Positions 60,585 to 64,000 of a stretch of DNA of 64,000 bases are shown here, piece by piece. Source of the stretch: Phytoseiulus persimilis (lineage: Eukaryota; Arthropoda; Arachnida; Mesostigmata; Phytoseiidae); contig CM075101.1 of the NCBI GenBank assembly GCA_037576195.1, forward strand, positions 51,088,001 to 51,152,000. The letters are read 5' to 3'. The translations under genes were made by a program, and so were the position numbers. The notes beneath the pieces are model-generated. The model searched no databases and was not told the origin of the DNA. It saw only the letters and a list, made by a program, of their open reading frames with translations. The number at the start of each line of letters is the position of its first letter. Position 1 is the first letter of the stretch.

Positions 60585-62092
60585 TGATGGAGTCAGAGAA
60601 ATAAGAGGGAGCGAAGCTCGACTCAATCGTGGGTCGACGTTCTCCTGGAGCCGAAGTTCCTTTCGTACGGTAGATCGCCTCAGGCTCTGTAGGCTCGCAA
60701 GTCCAAACCCGGGTCTAACCCGTTTAACCGGTGCGTCGCTTTGTGCGCCGTTGAAACGTTGCTTTGAGCTGGTCTGGAAGGAGGAAAAACTCGGGCGACC
60801 AACAGAGACAGATTGGCGACCGGAGGTTACCAATAAAGAGAGGGAGCGGAGTTGGCTTCGGCGCTGGAGGCGATGTGCGCTTCAGAAAACGAAAGTAGCT
60901 CCGAACTATCAGAGTCAACAGCGAGCGTTTCCAATCACCCGTCACAAATTTCGTATAGTCAGGCACAAAGAGCAAGGCTCGATGTATTTCCTTTCTGGAG
61001 GTGACCGCTTCCTGGCCGGCAAGTCTCCGATGGCCGGATATTCCCAAGTTCGCCAGTTCCTCGATGTTATTGACTCCCAACCTGGTTGTTCTTGAGAAGA
61101 GCTTCGTTTGTTGGAAAAAAATCGAGGAGTTTGATGGATCAGGATTGCCAATTTCTTGAACCTAATCCTCCAACGGTTTCCAAATCGGTATGTTGAGTTG
61201 TGATCGCACCAGGAGGGGTCATTCCACGGCACATGCTAGAAAGTGGTCCAGCTCGGCATAGTGGTGGAAAAATATTCGTTCTGAAGTGGCTTGTGTTGGA
61301 CTCGACAAACCTGGCGGCGAAACTCAGCAGACTGCGTCCGAAACCTGTCTTTCCGAGCCACAGAAGTTTCTGAATTCGGCTCGGAGTTCACCGGACCGGA
61401 AAAATTGTTCTATGCCATAGAGGGAAAACTAAGGCGATGTCGGGTGCGCCAATGGGCCAGATTATGTTACTTTGGTGTGGGGATAACGATCCAAATATTT
61501 CCAGCCGAATCCCAGACTGACGGCCAATTCGTAGAAGATCCTTCCAAGGATGGCATCCCGATCACCACTGATTATTCGACTCGACGGGATGTCTGGTAAA
61601 AAGTAGTGCTCTTCGCACGTGCGGGAAAAACTTTTCCCTACACCTCGCGGTCAAGTGGCAGTACTCGGCTTGCCCAGCCACTCAGCTTATTCCGAGAGAA
61701 ATGTCATGCATCTGGACCGAGATCGCAACCTGATCAATCTCCTCAATGAAAACAACCAGACGAACGCTGGAAGAAGTGAGGATTTCTTTAAACCGCTCCT
61801 ATTCATAGTCGCCTCAGTCGACGACGCTGGGCACGCGCACCAATCTTCCAGAGCCAGATTCTGATATTCGAGACTTAAGCGTTAAGGCCCCTCTTGAAGA
61901 GCGGCGCGAAGGACACGATCGTTCAAACCGCCATCGCACCAATAGCGTGGTTGGAGCGACCGCCAACACGCAACCGGCGGCGGCGAAACATGGCATAGTT
62001 TCTGCGTACCGCTTCGTCTTCCTTTATCCCGTCTCCTCTCCTCCTGTGCCGCCGCTTGACGGGCAAGGAGGGCGCCGTTCGGGCCACATCTA

Positions 62093-62102
62093 GGGGGGGG
62101 GG
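62093..62102. repeat. Poly-G run, 10 bases
   Basis: Ten consecutive G following CATCTA. Confidence 0.9.
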
Positions 62103-62386
62103 CTTGCAAAAAAGTACTGAATATTCGATTTCACGATCTCTTCTACGAACGCTGATGTCACGACGTTCCGGAACTATTGACTTTCCGTCGAGTTGGACCA
62201 GCGGCGCAATAGCCACCGCGAGATGAGTGAATCCTGCTTCAACAGATTCATTTGATCGGAAAATGCTGAGCTGTTCGGCACGGTGCCGATCAGCATTGCG
62301 CGTAAGCTCCGATCTAAACAGCACTATTCAACTTTGAATCTATTAACTTCTTCGTGGTTGGCTCTTTGCTATAAATCCGTTAATTA

Positions 62387-63193
62387 ATGGTTCTTCCCGA
62401 TAATTTAATCATCACTGAGCGTCACTATCACCGATGCAAGCTCCTCTGTTGTCACTATCAGCGACCAATCTCGGTTTTTGTCCGGCGTCTGGAATCGAAC
62501 GGGAGGCACAAAAACTGGAAAAAAAAAAGCAAGAAACAACGAATACCACAAGGCCATCCGCCGACTTTTCCGTTCGTTCGCCGCTCCGTTCATAAAAAGT
62601 TTCTCATCGAATTAACGGGGTTCATGTTTAATGAACTGGGTCCTCGCTTGGGCGACACCGCCGCCGTTATTCCGGCCTCGAGGTTCTGTGCGTGCGTATT
62701 TTCGGCTCGTCTTCGGGCAGCTGAGCCGACCCGGAGGCGGGGAGGCTTCAGAACTTTGGTGGAAGCCTTCATTGTGTTCATCGATGAATACAAAAAGTGG
62801 CCCGCCGAGGAAAGTCGCGACTTTCGTTCTCTCGCTCTCTGGTCGGCTTTTCCGAGCCTCGAGACCAACGCGGAGGACCATGACGGAGACTTGTCGGCCG
62901 ATCCGGATAGAAATTCCACATTTTTGGACTGCGGGTGCTTCTCAGTCGAAAAAGCTTATCAGGGAGAGCCGATGCGCGAGAAACAGCCTCTCTCGTTGTG
63001 GTCGCAGCGTATTGAGTTTCCCTTCTGTTACGTGCAATCACTGCGTTTCGGGACGCGTGGAAAGGATGAAAGGAAGGGGAGAAGAGTGAGAGGAGGAAAT
63101 GAGAATGGAGGGATCGGAAAGAAGGAGCACGAAGGGAAAACTGTGACCGGTCGGGATAGAAGGATCGGGAACAGAGAATCTCAGAGGGAATGA
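62387..63193 (+). CDS. Longest open frame of the window (268 codons), unknown
   Basis: ATG at 62387 to TGA at 63191-63193. The N-terminal third is basic (NWKKKSKKQR), the middle has a hydrophobic-then-charged stretch (TLVEAFIVFIDEYKKWPAEE), and the last 50 residues are a Gly/Arg/Lys/Glu run from a purine-rich DNA tract. No known domain was recognised. Its length exceeds chance expectation, but the second half is open in several other frames on both strands (62631-63089 +, 62778-63233 -), so low stop density from base composition explains much of it. I would not call it a gene without transcript support. Confidence 0.2.
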   Translation: MVLPDNLIITERHYHRCKLLCCHYQRPISVFVRRLESNGRHKNWKKKSKKQRIPQGHPPTFPFVRRSVHKKFLIELTGFMFNELGPRLGDTAAVIPASRFCACVFSARLRAAEPTRRRGGFRTLVEAFIVFIDEYKKWPAEESRDFRSLALWSAFPSLETNAEDHDGDLSADPDRNSTFLDCGCFSVEKAYQGEPMREKQPLSLWSQRIEFPFCYVQSLRFGTRGKDERKGRRVRGGNENGGIGKKEHEGKTVTGRDRRIGNRESQRE

Positions 63194-63195
63194 TT
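63050..63195 (+). repeat. Purine-rich tract
   Basis: A/G-biased sequence (GGATGAAAGGAAGGGGAG, GAAAGAAGGAGCACG words) forming the end of the 268-codon frame. Confidence 0.7.
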
Positions 63196-64000
63196 CGCAA
63201 CGTTCCCTGTTTCCGATCGGACAGAACTGTCAACGATCCCTACAGTTGGGAAACATACATATTCAATTCGGTCTAGACCTGAGCCCAGTTCTGCAGTTGA
63301 CGCTGGAAAACTCGTTACAGCCTATTTTGTTTTTCTCCGATGGCACCACCACGCAGTAACCGAGATCTAGTTTGTGTATTGTTACTCCTAAAACCAGAAC
63401 ACCGCGGGGCCAGGCGCTGAGGAAACCCACAATGCGACGATTCTACGTGCCAAGCAGGCGCTTTCCCGGAAGCTGCGGGAGACTACCAAGTCTCGTGAGA
63501 TCCGGTGTGTCGACTGGAACCTCGAAGTAGACTTCAGTATGAGACGTCGATGATTTTAGAGCTCTGAAGAAGACATCGGCATATGGCGCGTATTAGGGTG
63601 AACATAAATCACCTGAATAATGACTGCATGTCAGGAAGTTGTCGCCACATCTGTCATGTGCAGCTCGTGGCTCATATTTATTCTGTTGGGGACCTCGAGA
63701 AAGTGGGTCAGCAAGGAAAGCAGACGGACCGAGGCTCATGCGGTTGATCTAGACGACGGAAACGACTGCATTGTCCGTGGACGGAATAGCCCGGGATGAT
63801 GAGCTCGTCATCCTCGAATCATAGCGGCGCGAAGTTTCCGGGGTCGTTCAGACCCAACACTTATCCCTTGGAATTTCTCCGACTTCCTTTGAGTATCTCT
63901 TTGTCATTGGGACTCGGGGCCCCATAGTCTCGAGTCCGTGAGGCCCCGAGGACGCGCTTTGACGGTCTCTGCAACAGCTACATCGGTGGCCTTGCTTTCC
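63194..64000. other. Window end without a recognisable gene
   Basis: No open frame of note, repeat or RNA gene was recognised. Confidence 0.4.

Larger units (their letters stand above)
55196..62386. other. Stretch without a recognisable gene
   Basis: It contains a C11 run (55404-55414), a purine-rich tract (58255-58370), a GA-rich region at about 59535-59735, a GA microsatellite (60569-60584) and a G10 run (62093-62102). Frames up to 136 codons (57786-58196 -) show no domain. A small inverted pair ACCCCTG (60142) / CAGGGGT (60164) resembles facing hAT ends but has no further support. Confidence 0.4.

Noticed and set aside
1..64000. CRISPR array, bacterial operons, rRNA, telomeric or centromeric arrays
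   Set aside because: No regularly spaced identical repeats, no compact co-directional long genes and no recognisable rRNA or telomere words were seen.

Overview
This looks like animal nuclear DNA. GC is roughly one half, CpG is not obviously depleted, and no operon or run of tightly packed bacterial genes is visible. The window carries decayed non-LTR retrotransposon pieces and hAT-type inverted-repeat elements. An arthropod such as a mesostigmatid mite would fit, but I cannot place it more exactly. No complete, recognisable host protein-coding gene, tRNA, rRNA, CRISPR array or bacterial gene was found. Any host genes present must be split into short exons or be too unfamiliar to recognise by eye.

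Layout. About 1-29.6 kb is mostly unannotatable sequence with small structured islands: a 12-bp triple repeat (7.3 kb), an in-frame hexapeptide repeat (10.46 kb), two strong palindromes (18.35-18.47 kb), a perfect GGGGGAATTCCCCC palindrome (24.5 kb) and paired CRE-type octamers (28.6 kb). From about 29.9 to 30.9 kb lies the most informative structure: two diverged copies of one sequence in head-to-head inverted orientation around an 80-bp centre. The left copy keeps an open frame ending in KRRYRPWKI-stop. The right copy, on the other strand, has the matching KRRYRSWEI-stop but is broken by a frameshift and stops. I do not recognise the protein.

From 33.9 to 38.5 kb is a transposon graveyard. 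It holds the RT and zinc-knuckle end of a LINE on the + strand (about 33.95-34.95 kb), a decayed LINE endonuclease on the - strand (about 35.19-35.55 kb), an approximately 856-bp element with hAT-like termini (37.05-37.91 kb) and a 111-bp hAT-type MITE (38.34-38.45 kb). A 27-nt near-perfect hairpin follows at 39.84 kb. A possible third LINE remnant lies near 53.1 kb. Two open frames longer than chance comfortably explains (242 aa at 54.5-55.2 kb on -, 268 aa at 62.4-63.2 kb on +) have no recognisable domain. Purine-rich tracts recur at 31.7, 45.9, 58.3 and 63.1 kb, and five C or G runs of at least 10 are scattered through the window.

Caution on open frames: with 3 of 64 codons as stops, a window this size should contain several frames of about 150 codons by chance. 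Frames of that size are therefore not called as genes here.
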